A DNA stretch of 64,000 nt from Pseudomonadota bacterium (GCA_009922615.1 RFVF01000017.1:1-64000), one strand, 5' to 3'. Positions 52,295 through 63,700 are shown, counted from the first letter of the stretch. Notes: generated by a model from the sequence alone, not told the origin. Numbers and translations are program-made.

Positions 52295-53208
52295 TCGAGC
52301 TGCGGGGGGTCAGCAAAATCTTTGGCCAACGTTGGGCGGTGCGCGATCTGGACCTCACCGTTCCGCGCGGTGAAATCTTCGGCCTCCTCGGCCACAACGG
52401 CGCGGGCAAGAGCACGTCCATCGGCATGATGCTCGGCCAGGTCTGGCCCACCGCCGGCGAGCTGCGCATCTGCGGTCACGACATCACGCGTGACCGGGCC
52501 AAGGCGCTCCACCGCGTCGGTGCCATTTTCGAGACGCCGGTGTTTTACGACTACCTCAGTGGTTGGAAGAACCTGGAAATTCTCAGCCACTACACGGCGC
52601 CGACGCCGGCCGAGCGCATCAAGAAAATTGTCGAGTGGGTCGGCCTCACCGGACGGGAGAACGACAAGGTGAGCAAGTATTCGCACGGCATGAGAACGCG
52701 CCTCGCGCTCGCGCAGGCACTGCTGCCTGATCCCGAACTCCTCATCCTCGACGAGCCCAGCGACGGCCTTGATCCCGAGGGCATCCACGAAATGCGCCTC
52801 ACGATTCAACGGCTGCAAAAGGAACTTGGTCTCACCATTCTGCTTTCGTCGCACTTGCTCAACGAAGTGGAACAACTCTGCACGCGCATCGCGGTCGTCA
52901 ACCAGGGACGCAAAGTTTTCGAGGGCACGCTCGCCGAGGCCAAGCAGACCAAGCAATGGGTCCGTCTCCACGTCGGCGACTTTGCCAAGGCCACCGCGAG
53001 CTTCCAGGCCGACAAACTCATCACCGACACGCGTAACGGCGCGCTCGTCGCCCTCGCCGATGGCGTGAAGACCGATGCCCTCGTTCGCCGCTTGGTGGCG
53101 CTGGACATCCCGGTCTTCGCCATCTCACCGGAGGAGGAGACCTTGGAAAGCTTTTACTTGAACCTCATGCAGGACAGCCGCGCCGCGAAACCCTCGACTC
53201 CCGCCTAA
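52291..53208 (+). CDS. ABC transporter ATP-binding protein
   Basis: A 305-residue ATPase, GTG start. Walker [10 protein letters not shown], signature [16 protein letters not shown] (the Ser-His-Gly-Met form common in ABC-2 exporters), Walker [14 protein letters not shown] and switch His in [13 protein letters not shown]. The C-terminal domain is about 85 residues. Partner of the permease that follows, with a one-base overlap (TAATG). Substrate unknown. Confidence 0.94.
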   Translation: MIELRGVSKIFGQRWAVRDLDLTVPRGEIFGLLGHNGAGKSTSIGMMLGQVWPTAGELRICGHDITRDRAKALHRVGAIFETPVFYDYLSGWKNLEILSHYTAPTPAERIKKIVEWVGLTGRENDKVSKYSHGMRTRLALAQALLPDPELLILDEPSDGLDPEGIHEMRLTIQRLQKELGLTILLSSHLLNEVEQLCTRIAVVNQGRKVFEGTLAEAKQTKQWVRLHVGDFAKATASFQADKLITDTRNGALVALADGVKTDALVRRLVALDIPVFAISPEEETLESFYLNLMQDSRAAKPSTPA

Positions 53209-54056
53209 TGTTCTTTCTCCAACTCCGCAGCGAACTGGCCAAGCTCTTCGGCAAGAAGCGCACCTACATCGGCTTCGGGGTCTTCCTGCTCGCGCAGAAC
53301 GTGATGCTGCTGGCCTTCCGCTACTCGAACTGGAGCAAGGGCACGGCGCACCTGCTCGACAGCAATGGCTACCAGGCCAGTGACTTCATCTCTGCGCTCA
53401 CCGTGGCCGTGCTCATGCTGATTCCGCAAATCCTCCTGCTCATGCCGCTTTACGTGATGCTCGTGGGCGGTGATCTGGTGGCGAAGGAAGCCGAGGACGG
53501 CACGCTGCGCATGATCCTCTCGCGGCCTATTTCGCGCTTTCGGTTGCTCCTCACCAAGTGGCTCACGGGCGTGATCTTTGCGGCGATTTTGGTCGTCTCG
53601 CTGGGGGCGATGGCGCTGTTCTTCGCGCGCTGCTGGTTCGAGTGGAAGGGCATGTTCATCTTCATTCCGGTGCCGGGTGGGCAGACGATCTTCAGCGTGC
53701 TGGATGCGTCGGAGGGCTTGAGGTTATACGCGCTGGCACATGTGGTTCTCGCGATCAACGCCTGCACCATGCTCAGCCTCGCGTTCATGTTCTCCTGCTT
53801 CAACATGAAGCCGGCGGCGGCCACGATCCTCGCGCTTTCGTTCCTGATGTTGAGCGTGGTGATGGAAGGGATGCCGTTCTTCGCGGACTGGAAGGAGTTT
53901 GCGATCACGCACCATTTCCGCGCGTGGATTCTGGTGTTCAGCAAACCGATGCAGATGGCGCAGATCGCCGAGTCGCTGAGTGTGTTGGTGGCGGTGAACG
54001 TGACGGCCTTCGTGATCGGCGCGACGCATTTTCACATGCGGGACATCAAATCGTGA
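53208..54056 (+). CDS. ABC-2 type permease
   Basis: A 282-residue membrane protein with about six helices. Typical ABC-2 features are the cytoplasmic GDLVAKEAEDGTLRMILSRP motif before the second helix and alternating hydrophobic stretches (ALTVAVLMLIPQILLLMPLY, GVIFAAILVVSLGAMALFFA). Forms the exporter with the ATPase upstream. Confidence 0.9.
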   Translation: MFFLQLRSELAKLFGKKRTYIGFGVFLLAQNVMLLAFRYSNWSKGTAHLLDSNGYQASDFISALTVAVLMLIPQILLLMPLYVMLVGGDLVAKEAEDGTLRMILSRPISRFRLLLTKWLTGVIFAAILVVSLGAMALFFARCWFEWKGMFIFIPVPGGQTIFSVLDASEGLRLYALAHVVLAINACTMLSLAFMFSCFNMKPAAATILALSFLMLSVVMEGMPFFADWKEFAITHHFRAWILVFSKPMQMAQIAESLSVLVAVNVTAFVIGATHFHMRDIKS

Positions 54057-54058
54057 CC

Positions 54059-54157
54059 ATGCGCATTTCTTTTATCAGCCTCATCATACTTGCGGGCATC
54101 GCCGTTGGCTGCTGGTTCGCCTTCAGTCGCAGCTCGAATGAAAAGAATGATGAGTAA
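54059..54157 (+). CDS. Small membrane peptide (32 aa)
   Basis: ATG two bases after the permease stop codon; MRISFISLIILAGIAVGCWF forms one membrane helix, then a short polar tail (SRSSNEKNDE). The end overlaps the start of the acetyltransferase gene. It may be a real small protein or a leader that couples translation. Too short for firm support. Confidence 0.45.
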   Translation: MRISFISLIILAGIAVGCWFAFSRSSNEKNDE

Positions 54158-54586
54158 GTCCCTGCGCATTTTGATCCGGGCCGCCGTGATGGCCGATGCC
54201 GCTGTCATCGCTCAATTCAACCGGGAGATGGCGCTGGAAACCGAGCGGCGAAAACTTAGTCCGTCCCGTGTGCGGCGCGGGGTGGAGGCGTTGCTCGCCG
54301 ATGCGGCGAAAGGAACTTATTACCTCGCCGAGGTGGACGGCGAAGTCATCGGCCAGCTGCTCATCACCTATGAATGGAGCGACTGGCGGAACGGTAATTT
54401 CTGGTGGATTCAGAGCGTGTATGTGGTGCCAGCGTGTCGTGGCCGGGGTGTCTTCAAAGCTTTGTATGCGCACGTCGAGCGGCTGGCGCGGAAGCGCAGG
54501 GACGTGTGCGGCCTTCGGCTTTACGTGGATGACGACAACACGAAGGCGAAGGAGGTTTATGCCCGGCTCGGCCTCCGGGCGACGCA

Positions 54587-55966
<1,380 letters not shown>

Positions 55967-56056
55967 GCGGCAGTGCAGGTCTGACGCCGCTAGGACACCA
56001 GCAAAACCGGCGGCTGGCAAGGGGAAGCAGACGCGAAGCAGCGGGAGCATGCCCCG

Positions 56057-56803
56057 CTACGGGCCCCAGAGGCCGCCGTCGTTCTTGAGCCACTGGTCGC
56101 GCGTAATCGTGCGAGCGGACCCATCCGCCATGACGGCGTTACCCTGATCAGTCAGCCTGACATTGACATTGGGTAGGTCACCGGCGTTCTTTCGATTGTG
56201 GTGGAAAACGAAGTTGCCGAATTTCACTCCTGGCAACGAAGCGGGCGTGCTGGTGTCCATGATGCCATCCCCGTCACTGTCCACATTGATGACCCACACG
56301 GTTGGGGTGTAGATCACCTGGTTTGTGGATTCGCCGACAAGAAATGTGCCGACGGGGATTTGGCCGAGCCGCATGGAGCCGCCGGCACCGGAGGCCACGG
56401 TGATGTAGTTAATAACCTTGTTGTAGTTGGGAGCCGAAGAAAGGAACGTCACACCCGGCACTAGCAAGGAGGGGCAGCCGAGTTTTTTCTCAAAGTTGCC
56501 AGTGCCCACGCCGAGATACGGCTCAAGCACAAAATCCCATTGGGGAGCCTGAGTGGGGGTTCCCGGCGGGGGGTAAACACCACCGTAGTTGTAAGCGTAA
56601 GGCGGCAACTGGTCATCATGGTCGCCTGCATAAATGTTGAAGCCGAGTGCCACTTGCTTCCGATTGCTCATGCACTTGGTCATCTTTGATTTCTCCTTTG
56701 CCTTGCTCAAAACAGGCAGCAGCATTCCGGCGAGGATGGCGATGATCGCGATGACCACAAGAAGTTCAATCAAGGTAAAGGCCAGGTTTGTTCGCGTTTT
56801 CAC
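56057..56803 (-). CDS. Type II pseudopilin-like protein
   Basis: A 248-residue protein with short leader MKTRTNLA and signal [20 protein letters not shown]. The globular part has [18 protein letters not shown] and [16 protein letters not shown], the His and Asp-Gly of the H-X-DG type, spaced more widely than usual. Third pseudopilin of the window. It is transcribed toward the response regulator gene (90-base gap). Confidence 0.88.
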   Translation of the reverse strand: MKTRTNLAFTLIELLVVIAIIAILAGMLLPVLSKAKEKSKMTKCMSNRKQVALGFNIYAGDHDDQLPPYAYNYGGVYPPPGTPTQAPQWDFVLEPYLGVGTGNFEKKLGCPSLLVPGVTFLSSAPNYNKVINYITVASGAGGSMRLGQIPVGTFLVGESTNQVIYTPTVWVINVDSDGDGIMDTSTPASLPGVKFGNFVFHHNRKNAGDLPNVNVRLTDQGNAVMADGSARTITRDQWLKNDGGLWGP

Positions 56804-57138
56804 GGATGCCTGTTTTAGGTGTCAGATGTGACCGTTTGCCCGTGGCGGATGCTTGTCAACCGTTATTCTTTGGACCGGCACACATCGCTTCACGTCGCAG
56901 CCAGTCGAGTGCCAATTGCTCGGCCCAAGAGCAACTGGCCGATGAATGGGAATCACCGAGCGAAGCAATTGGATTTATGCGCGGGGAGATTTCTGCACTG
57001 GCTTGGTGGAGCAACGTGATCCAGTCGAGCGCCGGGATTTCGACCGCGATTCACGAGGGCGTTGCCGGACAACGGTCAGCCGCCGCAAACCTGCGCGGAA
57101 CATTTCAAGGCGATCAAATTGTGACAGCACAAACCGCT
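56804..57138. other. Gap between pseudopilin start and glnE end
   Basis: 335 bases. A plus-strand frame covers it but has no recognisable features and runs into glnE antisense; I do not call it. It probably contains the pseudopilin promoter and the glnE 3' end. No repeat array or clear terminator was found. Confidence 0.45.
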
Positions 57139-60100
57139 TCAGCCGGCTGTCGGCAACACGTTGTCAAAAACTCGTCGCACTTCCGCTCGCCAGCCAGCCA
57201 GCGCTTTCAGCAGCGCGGCCGCTGTGGTGAAACCGCAGCGTAGTGCGACCCGGCGTTGAGCGGCGGCGTCTTCTGGCAACCGCGGTTCAGCCGCGTGGCT
57301 CCAGCGGCAGAGGATGCCTTCGACCCGGCGGAGTTGCCGGAAGCTCGCGAGCAGGGCGTCGAGGTCCTTCGCCGGGAGAGCTCCGGCTTGCCGGGCGCGC
57401 TCCAAGGCCCGCAGTGTGCCCGGCTCGTGCCAGCCGCGCGCGAGGCAGAAAGTTCGCGCGATGAGCTCGGCGTCCAACAGCCCGCCCGCCCCGGTCTTGA
57501 AGGCCAGCACTTCGTGGGCGGCTGAGGGGGCAGGGCTGACAAGGGATCGGCGCAGCGTGGCCAGTTCGCTGCGCCAGTTCGCGGTGAAGCACGCGGGTCG
57601 GCTGCGCGGCAAGGCCTGCAATCCGGTATCCAGCGCCACCCGTCCGGCGATGCGCACCGTATCTGGGGTCGCGCCCAGCCCTTGCACCGGCCGAGCCACG
57701 CGTTCCGCGTCGGGACGGAAGTCGCACAGCTCGTGGCTCGACTGGACGAATTCACGGCCGATCTCGGCGTCACCGGCGATGACGCGAGCGCGGCTCAATT
57801 CGAGTATTTCTGGCAGCGGAGCGTGTTGAAGGAAGTATCTCTCGTAGGCGGCAAGCGAGTGGACGAGCAGATCGTGGGTGGGGCGAAGACGCACTTGCGT
57901 GGGAAAGACCTGTCCAAAATCCGTGTTTGCCGAAAGCAAATCCAGCACGGCTGCCGCCAGTTGGGAGAGAGCGGGCAGATCGCGCGCCTTGTCATCCGTG
58001 ACGAAGGCCAGTTCGAGGGCTGAGCCGTAGGTGAGTTCCGCGCCGCCGAGCTTGCCAAAACTGATGATGGCGAGCGGGGCCGACCGCAGGCGGTGCTGGC
58101 GCAGGACGACTTCAAGGCTGTATTGGAGGCAGGCTCCGGCCAGTGCGCTGAGTTCGGTCAGATGCTCTTCAAAGTCCGCGAGGCTGAGGATGCCGCGCAG
58201 TCCGATGCGCATGAACTCGGTTTGGAAATAGCGTCGCAGCCAGTCGCGCTGATCCGCGTCGTTCAAGCCGTGCCGCAGATCGGTGAGGATTTCGGCCGTG
58301 GTCTTTGTCTGGCGCAATCGGTTGCCTTCTTCCAGGTCCTCGACTAGATCCGGATTGCGGATGGCCAGCTCGGCGAGAAATTCCGAACGGTCGAAGAGCC
58401 AGAGCAACAGCTCGAACACTTTCGGATGGTGCGACCAGGCTTTGAACAGCAAGGTGCGTGCACCGTAGCTGGTCGTGAAGGTGGCCAGCCGGGCCAGCAC
58501 GCGGTCGGGGTCCGAGAGCACGGGGGCGGCCAGCCGGCCGGCCCGGGCCGCGGCGGTCGTGCGATGCGCTGATTTCCGCCGGGACTCGCTGGTGGGATCG
58601 GGGCAGAGCGCGAGCAGTCGGGGCACGAGATCCCACGCCAGCTCGCGCGTCCGTGGTGTCGCGCGGTCTGCTGCCGGGCCGTGGATGAATTCCGTGAGAG
58701 TTTGAGTTGCCCTCGCCGGTTCGCGGAAGCAGTGGGCGGCGAGCCGTTCACACCATTCGCGTTCGTGCTCGGCAATGTTGCGGGGCAGGGGGGGCTGGGA
58801 ACTGCCGGCCTCAATCTTCAGCAGCTTTTCATACAGGTGGTGTGCATGCTCGGCGTGCTGCTTGCGGGCGGATTCGAAATCGCTGAGGCGCGGGAAGCTC
58901 ATGAGCGCGGCGATTCGTTCCCTGGCTTTCCGTTCGACGGGTAGAGTCAATGCCGCTGGTTGGCCCTCCAGTTGCAGCCGATGTTCCAACTCGCGCAGGA
59001 AGCACCAAGCCTCGGTAAGTTCCTGTGACTCGTCGGCGGTCAGCAGGCGGTAACGCGCGAGTCGTTCCAGTGCGGTCAGCGTCGAGGTGGTTTGCAGGAA
59101 GGGGGTTTGGCCACCATGCAGTAGTTGCAGCGCTTGGACGACGAATTCGATTTCGCGCGTGCTGCCACGAGCGAACTGCACGTCGCGCTCGCTGGTCCCG
59201 AGTTTGGCGGCGGTCAGGTCGAGCCGCTGCTTGTGGGCGGCCAGCTCAATGTAGAGTCGCTCCCCGAGGTATCGCGGGTGACGGAATGGCTGAGTCATGG
59301 CCGTGAATTCAGCCGCCAATGCCGCATCGCCAGCGACGGCTCGGGCACGGATCAACATCAGGCGTTCCGGTGCCTGTCCATGCTCGGAGTAGTAGTTTTC
59401 GTAGCGGCTGAGGGGGCGGGCCAGCGGTGCGGTCTCGCCCTCGGGGCGTATCTGCGCATTGACCCGGTAGAGCCTCCCCTCCGGTGTTGAGCGCGTGAGC
59501 TCCGCTGTGAATTCGTCGGCGAGGCGATGGAAAAACGCATCGTTCGACACGCCGCTGCCAGACTTGGCGTCCGGGGCGGTCTCGCTGGTTTCACCTTCCT
59601 CGGCGTAAACGAAAAGCAGCTCCAGTTCGGATTCGTGATCCAACTCCTGCCCGCCAAGCTGGCCCACTCCGAGCACGGAAAAGGGCGTGGGTTGCCAGCG
59701 TTCATGAGCGTCGCGATGCCACGGTTGGCCGAGTTCATTGGTCAGGCGCTGGTGGCAGATTTGCAGCACGGCATTCAGGCACACGTCCGCGAGGTCGGCC
59801 AGTTCCCGGGCGATCTCCGGCAGCGTGCCGAGCCGGGCCAGTTCGCGTGCAGCGATGCGCAGGTGCGATCGCTGCTTGAATTGGCGGAGCTGGGTCAACA
59901 GGCCGGTGTAATCGGATTTCTTCAGGCCTGCCCGGAGGAACTCACTGACTTCGCGCCGCAGGTGTTCTTCGCGATGCGGGATTTCGAGCTGGGCGTGGGC
60001 AAGTGCCGAGTCCAACCACTCGGGGTGGGCTATCAGCGCATCGCCGAGCGCGGGAGCACCGACGAACAGGGCAATCAACACACGCACCTGTTCGGTGGGC

Positions 60101-60231
60101 AGCCGCCGGACCGCCGCCGCGCCGATCACCTCCCCCAGCGCGTCGAGTCCGCGCTGTGCCCGTTTGGGATCAGCAGATTCGGCGACCGCCTCGCGCCATG
60201 GACTTCGTTGCACGCTGTGATTGAAGGACAA
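57139..60231 (-). CDS. glnE: GlnE-like glutamine synthetase adenylyltransferase, altered active sites
   Basis: About 1030 residues, in the range of GlnE (946 in E. coli). Two nucleotidyltransferase domains: N-terminal (deadenylylating in E. coli) with GVGQLGGQELDHESELELLF near residue 194, C-terminal (adenylylating) with SFGKLGGAELTYGSALELAF near residue 724. Canonical GlnE has Asp-x-Asp at both; here Glu-x-Glu and Ala-x-Glu. REIEFVVQALQLLHGG and AGGLLDAELIARTF fit the helical segments after each domain. No ATG is near the expected start; TTG 60231 is a guess (GTG 60213 possible). The open frame continues far upstream antisense to the next two genes, which is an artefact. Confidence 0.82.
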   Translation of the reverse strand: MSFNHSVQRSPWREAVAESADPKRAQRGLDALGEVIGAAAVRRLPTEQVRVLIALFVGAPALGDALIAHPEWLDSALAHAQLEIPHREEHLRREVSEFLRAGLKKSDYTGLLTQLRQFKQRSHLRIAARELARLGTLPEIARELADLADVCLNAVLQICHQRLTNELGQPWHRDAHERWQPTPFSVLGVGQLGGQELDHESELELLFVYAEEGETSETAPDAKSGSGVSNDAFFHRLADEFTAELTRSTPEGRLYRVNAQIRPEGETAPLARPLSRYENYYSEHGQAPERLMLIRARAVAGDAALAAEFTAMTQPFRHPRYLGERLYIELAAHKQRLDLTAAKLGTSERDVQFARGSTREIEFVVQALQLLHGGQTPFLQTTSTLTALERLARYRLLTADESQELTEAWCFLRELEHRLQLEGQPAALTLPVERKARERIAALMSFPRLSDFESARKQHAEHAHHLYEKLLKIEAGSSQPPLPRNIAEHEREWCERLAAHCFREPARATQTLTEFIHGPAADRATPRTRELAWDLVPRLLALCPDPTSESRRKSAHRTTAAARAGRLAAPVLSDPDRVLARLATFTTSYGARTLLFKAWSHHPKVFELLLWLFDRSEFLAELAIRNPDLVEDLEEGNRLRQTKTTAEILTDLRHGLNDADQRDWLRRYFQTEFMRIGLRGILSLADFEEHLTELSALAGACLQYSLEVVLRQHRLRSAPLAIISFGKLGGAELTYGSALELAFVTDDKARDLPALSQLAAAVLDLLSANTDFGQVFPTQVRLRPTHDLLVHSLAAYERYFLQHAPLPEILELSRARVIAGDAEIGREFVQSSHELCDFRPDAERVARPVQGLGATPDTVRIAGRVALDTGLQALPRSRPACFTANWRSELATLRRSLVSPAPSAAHEVLAFKTGAGGLLDAELIARTFCLARGWHEPGTLRALERARQAGALPAKDLDALLASFRQLRRVEGILCRWSHAAEPRLPEDAAAQRRVALRCGFTTAAALLKALAGWRAEVRRVFDNVLPTAG

Positions 60232-60336
60232 GAGAGTGCGAGCTTCCAAGCGCCAAACGAATTTTTCGCGGCCTCGCGCGAAGTTAGGCGGCCCGGCCTT
60301 GCATTTCGTCCCCCATTTCCTAGCCTCTCGCGACGC

Positions 60337-61638
60337 ATGAGAATCAGCATCTTTGGCTTGGGCTACGTGGGCGCGGTGACGGCGGGATGCTTGGCCAGCC
60401 ACGGCCACTACATCGTCGGCGTGGATGTGCATCCGGCGAAGGTCGAGGATTTTAACAAGGGCATTCCGCCCATCGTCGAGCCGGGCTTGGATGAATTGCT
60501 CAAGGACGCGAAGGCCAAGGGTCTCCTCCGCGCGACGCAGCATTGCGCCGATGCCATCGCGGACACGGAGCTCTCCATTGTCTGCGTCGGCACGCCATCG
60601 AACGCGGCGGGTGGGCTGGACCTGAACTTTGTGCGCGGCGTCGCTCGTGAAATCGGCGAAGCCCTCCGCGCGTCCCGCAAACCGCACACGCTTGTTTTCC
60701 GCAGCACGATGTTGCCCGGCAGCACGGCGAAGCTCGTCGGCGAGTTGCTCGGCGACTTGGAGAAATCCGGCGCACTGCGCGTGTTCTACTACCCGGAGTT
60801 CCTGCGTGAGAGCACGGCGGTGGCGGACTTCGAGACACCTTCGCTCGCGGTCGTAGGCTCGCACGACGGCTCCGCACCGCCGGCGGACTTGATGAAAAAC
60901 CTCTTTGGCGAGAAAGCCGCCGTGGTCAACTGGCCCACCGCCGAGATGGTGAAATACGCCTGTAACGCCTTTCATGCCGCGAAGATTACCTTCGCCAACG
61001 AGGTCGGCCGCGTTGGCAAGGCAGTGTCGGTGGACGCGCGCGCCGTCATGTCGCTGCTCTGTCAGGACACGCGGCTGAACATCTCCAGCTACTATATGAA
61101 GCCGGGCAATCCCTTCGGTGGCTCCTGCCTGCCCAAGGACGTGCGCGCCCTCACGAACCTCGCCCGCACCAACGGACTCAGCCTGCCGATGCTGGAGAAC
61201 CTCCTCGCCAGCAACGAGCGGCATCTGTCCAGCCTGCTCCACCTCATCACCGAGACTGAGCACCGCGAAGTGGTCATCCTCGGCCTCTCGTTCAAGTCCA
61301 ACACCGACGACCTGCGCGAAAGCCCGATGGTGGACGTGGCGCAGGCGCTTCTGGGCCGCGGCTACAAGCTGCGCATCTACGACCCCGCGCTGAACCTCGC
61401 CGCGCTCGTCGGCGCGAACAAGCGGGTGATTGATACCAAGATGCCGCACCTTGCCAGCCTCCTGCACACCGACCTCGCCACGGCCATCGGTGCACGCGGC
61501 CTCATCGTGGCCGCGCAGAAGTGCGCCCCGCTGGCCGAGTTGAAGAAGCTCGTGACTGCGAACCACCACGTCCTCGACGTGAACGGCTGGGCGGACTTGA
61601 AGGAGTTCTCGGCGAAGTATGAAGGGTTCTGCTGGTGA
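60337..61638 (+). CDS. Nucleotide-sugar 6-dehydrogenase (AlgD/Ugd family)
   Basis: A 433-residue enzyme that oxidises UDP-glucose or GDP-mannose at C6 with two NAD+. NAD site IFGLGYVGAVTAGCLASHGH; substrate segments PIVEPGLDELL, VCVGTPS, STMLPGSTAKL, PEFLREST; AEMVKYACNAFHAAKITFANE; catalytic Cys264 in NPFGGSCLPKD. The PIVEPGL and NISSYYMKPGNPFGGSCLPK wording is closer to GDP-mannose dehydrogenase than to Ugd, but substrate is not certain. Followed by a glycosyltransferase of polysaccharide synthesis. Confidence 0.92.
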   Translation: MRISIFGLGYVGAVTAGCLASHGHYIVGVDVHPAKVEDFNKGIPPIVEPGLDELLKDAKAKGLLRATQHCADAIADTELSIVCVGTPSNAAGGLDLNFVRGVAREIGEALRASRKPHTLVFRSTMLPGSTAKLVGELLGDLEKSGALRVFYYPEFLRESTAVADFETPSLAVVGSHDGSAPPADLMKNLFGEKAAVVNWPTAEMVKYACNAFHAAKITFANEVGRVGKAVSVDARAVMSLLCQDTRLNISSYYMKPGNPFGGSCLPKDVRALTNLARTNGLSLPMLENLLASNERHLSSLLHLITETEHREVVILGLSFKSNTDDLRESPMVDVAQALLGRGYKLRIYDPALNLAALVGANKRVIDTKMPHLASLLHTDLATAIGARGLIVAAQKCAPLAELKKLVTANHHVLDVNGWADLKEFSAKYEGFCW

Positions 61639-61646
61639 ACGGTAGG

Positions 61647-61681
61647 AATGGCTGGTTGGCAGGTGAGAAGGTGGGAAAGTG
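61647..61681. repeat. Degenerate heptamer array
   Basis: About five poorly conserved units (consensus about AGGTGRG) directly after the dehydrogenase stop codon and before the glycosyltransferase start. Confidence 0.5.
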
Positions 61682-61689
61682 AGCCGCTG

Positions 61690-62475
61690 ATGACTGCTTC
61701 GTCGCCTAACGGTGAGCGGGTTAACGTCTTGGGCGTCGGCGTTGGCGTGTTGAACCTGACGACGGCGCTGGAGGCCATCGCGTGCGCGGTGGCGGAGCGG
61801 CGCAAGGGCTACGTGTGCGTCACCGGCGTCCACGGCGTGAGCGAGGCGCAGAATGATCCGGAGTTCCGCCGCATCCTGAACCGCGCCTTCCTCAACACCC
61901 CCGACGGGATGCCGATGGTCTGGCTGGGCCGGGTGGCCGGGCATCACGAGGTGGGCCGCGTGTATGGGCCGGACTTGATGACGCTGGTGATGCGCGAGTC
62001 CGTGGCGCGCGGCTGGCGGCACTTCTTTTACGGCGGCGCGAACGGCACGGCCGGGCGGCTGCGGGCTGTGCTCACAGAGAGATTTCTTGGCCTTCAAGTC
62101 ACCGGCACCTACGAGCCGCCGTTCCGTCCGCTGAACGACGCGGAGAAGGCCGCGCTCACCGCTCAGGTCGCCGCCGCGAAGCCCGATATGTTCTGGGTCG
62201 GCCTGAGCACGCCGAAGCAGGAGCGCTTCATGGCCGCAAACCTCGACCGGCTCGACACCACACTCATGCTGGGCGTGGGCGCGGCGTTCGACATGCTGGC
62301 GGGCACGAAGTCGCAAGCACCGCGCTGGATGCAGCATAGCGGGCTGGAGTGGTTTTACCGGCTCTGCCAGGAGCCGCGTCGGTTGGGGCCGCGCTACTTG
62401 CGGAACAACCCGCTCTTTGCGGCGCGGGTGCTAGGCCAGTTGAGTGGGCTGAGGAAATACAATTTGGAGCAATGA
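61690..62475 (+). CDS. WecG/TagA/CpsF-family glycosyltransferase (GT26)
   Basis: A 261-residue glycosyltransferase. VNVLGVGVGVLNLTTALEAI, TGVHGVSEAQNDPEFRRIL, NTPDGMPMVWLGR, VYGPDLMTLVM, FFYGGANGTAGRL and WVGLSTPKQERFMA are family signatures. It adds a ManNAc-uronic acid-like or similar residue to a lipid-linked glycan. Start at MTASSPNGERV, after the repeat array; an ATG 14 codons upstream lies inside it. The nucleotide-sugar dehydrogenase just before could supply a uronic acid donor (inference). Confidence 0.92.
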   Translation: MTASSPNGERVNVLGVGVGVLNLTTALEAIACAVAERRKGYVCVTGVHGVSEAQNDPEFRRILNRAFLNTPDGMPMVWLGRVAGHHEVGRVYGPDLMTLVMRESVARGWRHFFYGGANGTAGRLRAVLTERFLGLQVTGTYEPPFRPLNDAEKAALTAQVAAAKPDMFWVGLSTPKQERFMAANLDRLDTTLMLGVGAAFDMLAGTKSQAPRWMQHSGLEWFYRLCQEPRRLGPRYLRNNPLFAARVLGQLSGLRKYNLEQ

Positions 62476-62498
62476 CCTGTCGGCGTGGCGGGAGTCAT

Positions 62499-62516
62499 GA
62501 TTTCCAGATGGAAATC
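62499..62516. other. Small hairpin between GT26 and TerB-like genes
   Basis: GATTTCC and GGAAATC with a four-base loop (AGAT). It lies 24 bases after the glycosyltransferase stop codon. No T-run follows. It could be an mRNA hairpin or operator. Confidence 0.35.
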
Positions 62517-62548
62517 TCCTCAACCTTTGGTATTTTCCGCCGCCTCGT

Positions 62549-63700
62549 ATGGGTTTACCCCACCAGTTGCACGAAGATTTCTTGGCGGAGTTCAAGCGCG
62601 AGCCGCTCGTGGTGGCTCGGGCGACCTGCGACCTTTCCGGCGGGGAAGGGGTGACGTGGCTGGCTTCGGAGGGAACGACTTTGGTTTGCTACACGCGGCC
62701 CTCGGGCGGAGAGTTTTCTCGGGCGGATTTTGCAATTGCCGAGGCTTCAGTCCTGAAGATCGCTGAAGGGAATTCTCGTATCCTGTTGCAGGCGCGTTTT
62801 CCCGAGAAGGAGTTTGAGCTGCGGTTACTGCCAGATGAGATTCCAAGCCTGACCAAGATCACTGCGTTCCACCCTTTGGCCCAGTCGATCGAAAGCGTGC
62901 CGGTGCCGGGAACGCTTACCCCGCAACTCGTTTGCGGTGCAGCCTTGCACGCCTTGGTGCAGGCGGATGGCCAGCAGGCTCCGGAGGAGTTGGACTGGAT
63001 CGTGGCGCGGTTCGGGAACTTGACCGCGTTCCGGCGCGGCGGGGCGTGGGTAACACGGCATGGCTTTGCAGCGCTGCTGACCGAAGCGAACGCACTGCTC
63101 TCCCGGGTGCAGAAGGAAGGACTGCTGTTCAACTTGGTGGACTTGGGGCTGGCGGATAATTCCTTCTCTCGCATCGAGCGAGCCCGCACGGAGGAATGCC
63201 GAGTGGCGTTGGGAATCAGTGAGGCGCGCTACGGCCGGGCGGTTGAGGTGTTGATGGCGCGTGCGTCGCTTAATGCGCTCGTGGAGCAGACGCCTGCTGG
63301 GCCAGACTGGCTGCCCACGAACCTGCTTTGCGCTTGTCTGCTGGCTGTAATCCGGCACCGGCCTGAGACTAGCGCCAGGCGTGTCAAACACCTTGAACGC
63401 CGCTTGGAAACTGCCGATGCCATCAATTCGGGACAAACGTATCTCGATCAGCTCGAGGTCGAAGGGATGTTGTCGATGATGCCGCAATTGCTCAATTCTG
63501 CCCAGCGTCGATGCCTGGTGCTCAACGTCCTGAGCGAGGCCTATTTTCAAGGCGCACCGGTTTCCGAGGTGGGGGTGTTTCTCGGGAAGTTGCGCGAGGC
63601 CTTGGCCTTGCCTGCTGCTGAATTTGAGGCGGATGTGGAAATTTTCCGCACGCTGGCGGAGCGCTCGCTCTTCCGCGAGGCTGGCTCGGTGCCGGTTTAA
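62549..63700 (+). CDS. Protein of unknown function with TerB-like C-terminal region
   Basis: A 383-residue soluble protein. The N-terminal 110 residues are beta-rich (VVARATCDLSGGEGVTWLAS). The helical middle (LVCGAALHALVQADGQQAPEELDWIVARFG) and C-terminus (QRRCLVLNVLSEAYFQGAPVSEVGVFLGKL) resemble TerB-type helical domains, with an acidic side chain pattern less clear than in true TerB. Function unknown. It lies 80 bases before scpA. Confidence 0.65.
   Translation: MGLPHQLHEDFLAEFKREPLVVARATCDLSGGEGVTWLASEGTTLVCYTRPSGGEFSRADFAIAEASVLKIAEGNSRILLQARFPEKEFELRLLPDEIPSLTKITAFHPLAQSIESVPVPGTLTPQLVCGAALHALVQADGQQAPEELDWIVARFGNLTAFRRGGAWVTRHGFAALLTEANALLSRVQKEGLLFNLVDLGLADNSFSRIERARTEECRVALGISEARYGRAVEVLMARASLNALVEQTPAGPDWLPTNLLCACLLAVIRHRPETSARRVKHLERRLETADAINSGQTYLDQLEVEGMLSMMPQLLNSAQRRCLVLNVLSEAYFQGAPVSEVGVFLGKLREALALPAAEFEADVEIFRTLAERSLFREAGSVPV

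Noticed and set aside
56788-57243. Plus-strand frame of 151 codons between pseudopilin and glnE
   Set aside because: Begins antisense inside the pseudopilin leader and ends antisense in glnE; no signal, domain or start context.
60232-62337. Upstream 700-codon extension of the glnE frame
   Set aside because: It lies antisense to the nucleotide-sugar dehydrogenase and GT26 genes, has no family similarity, and would make GlnE 1732 residues long.
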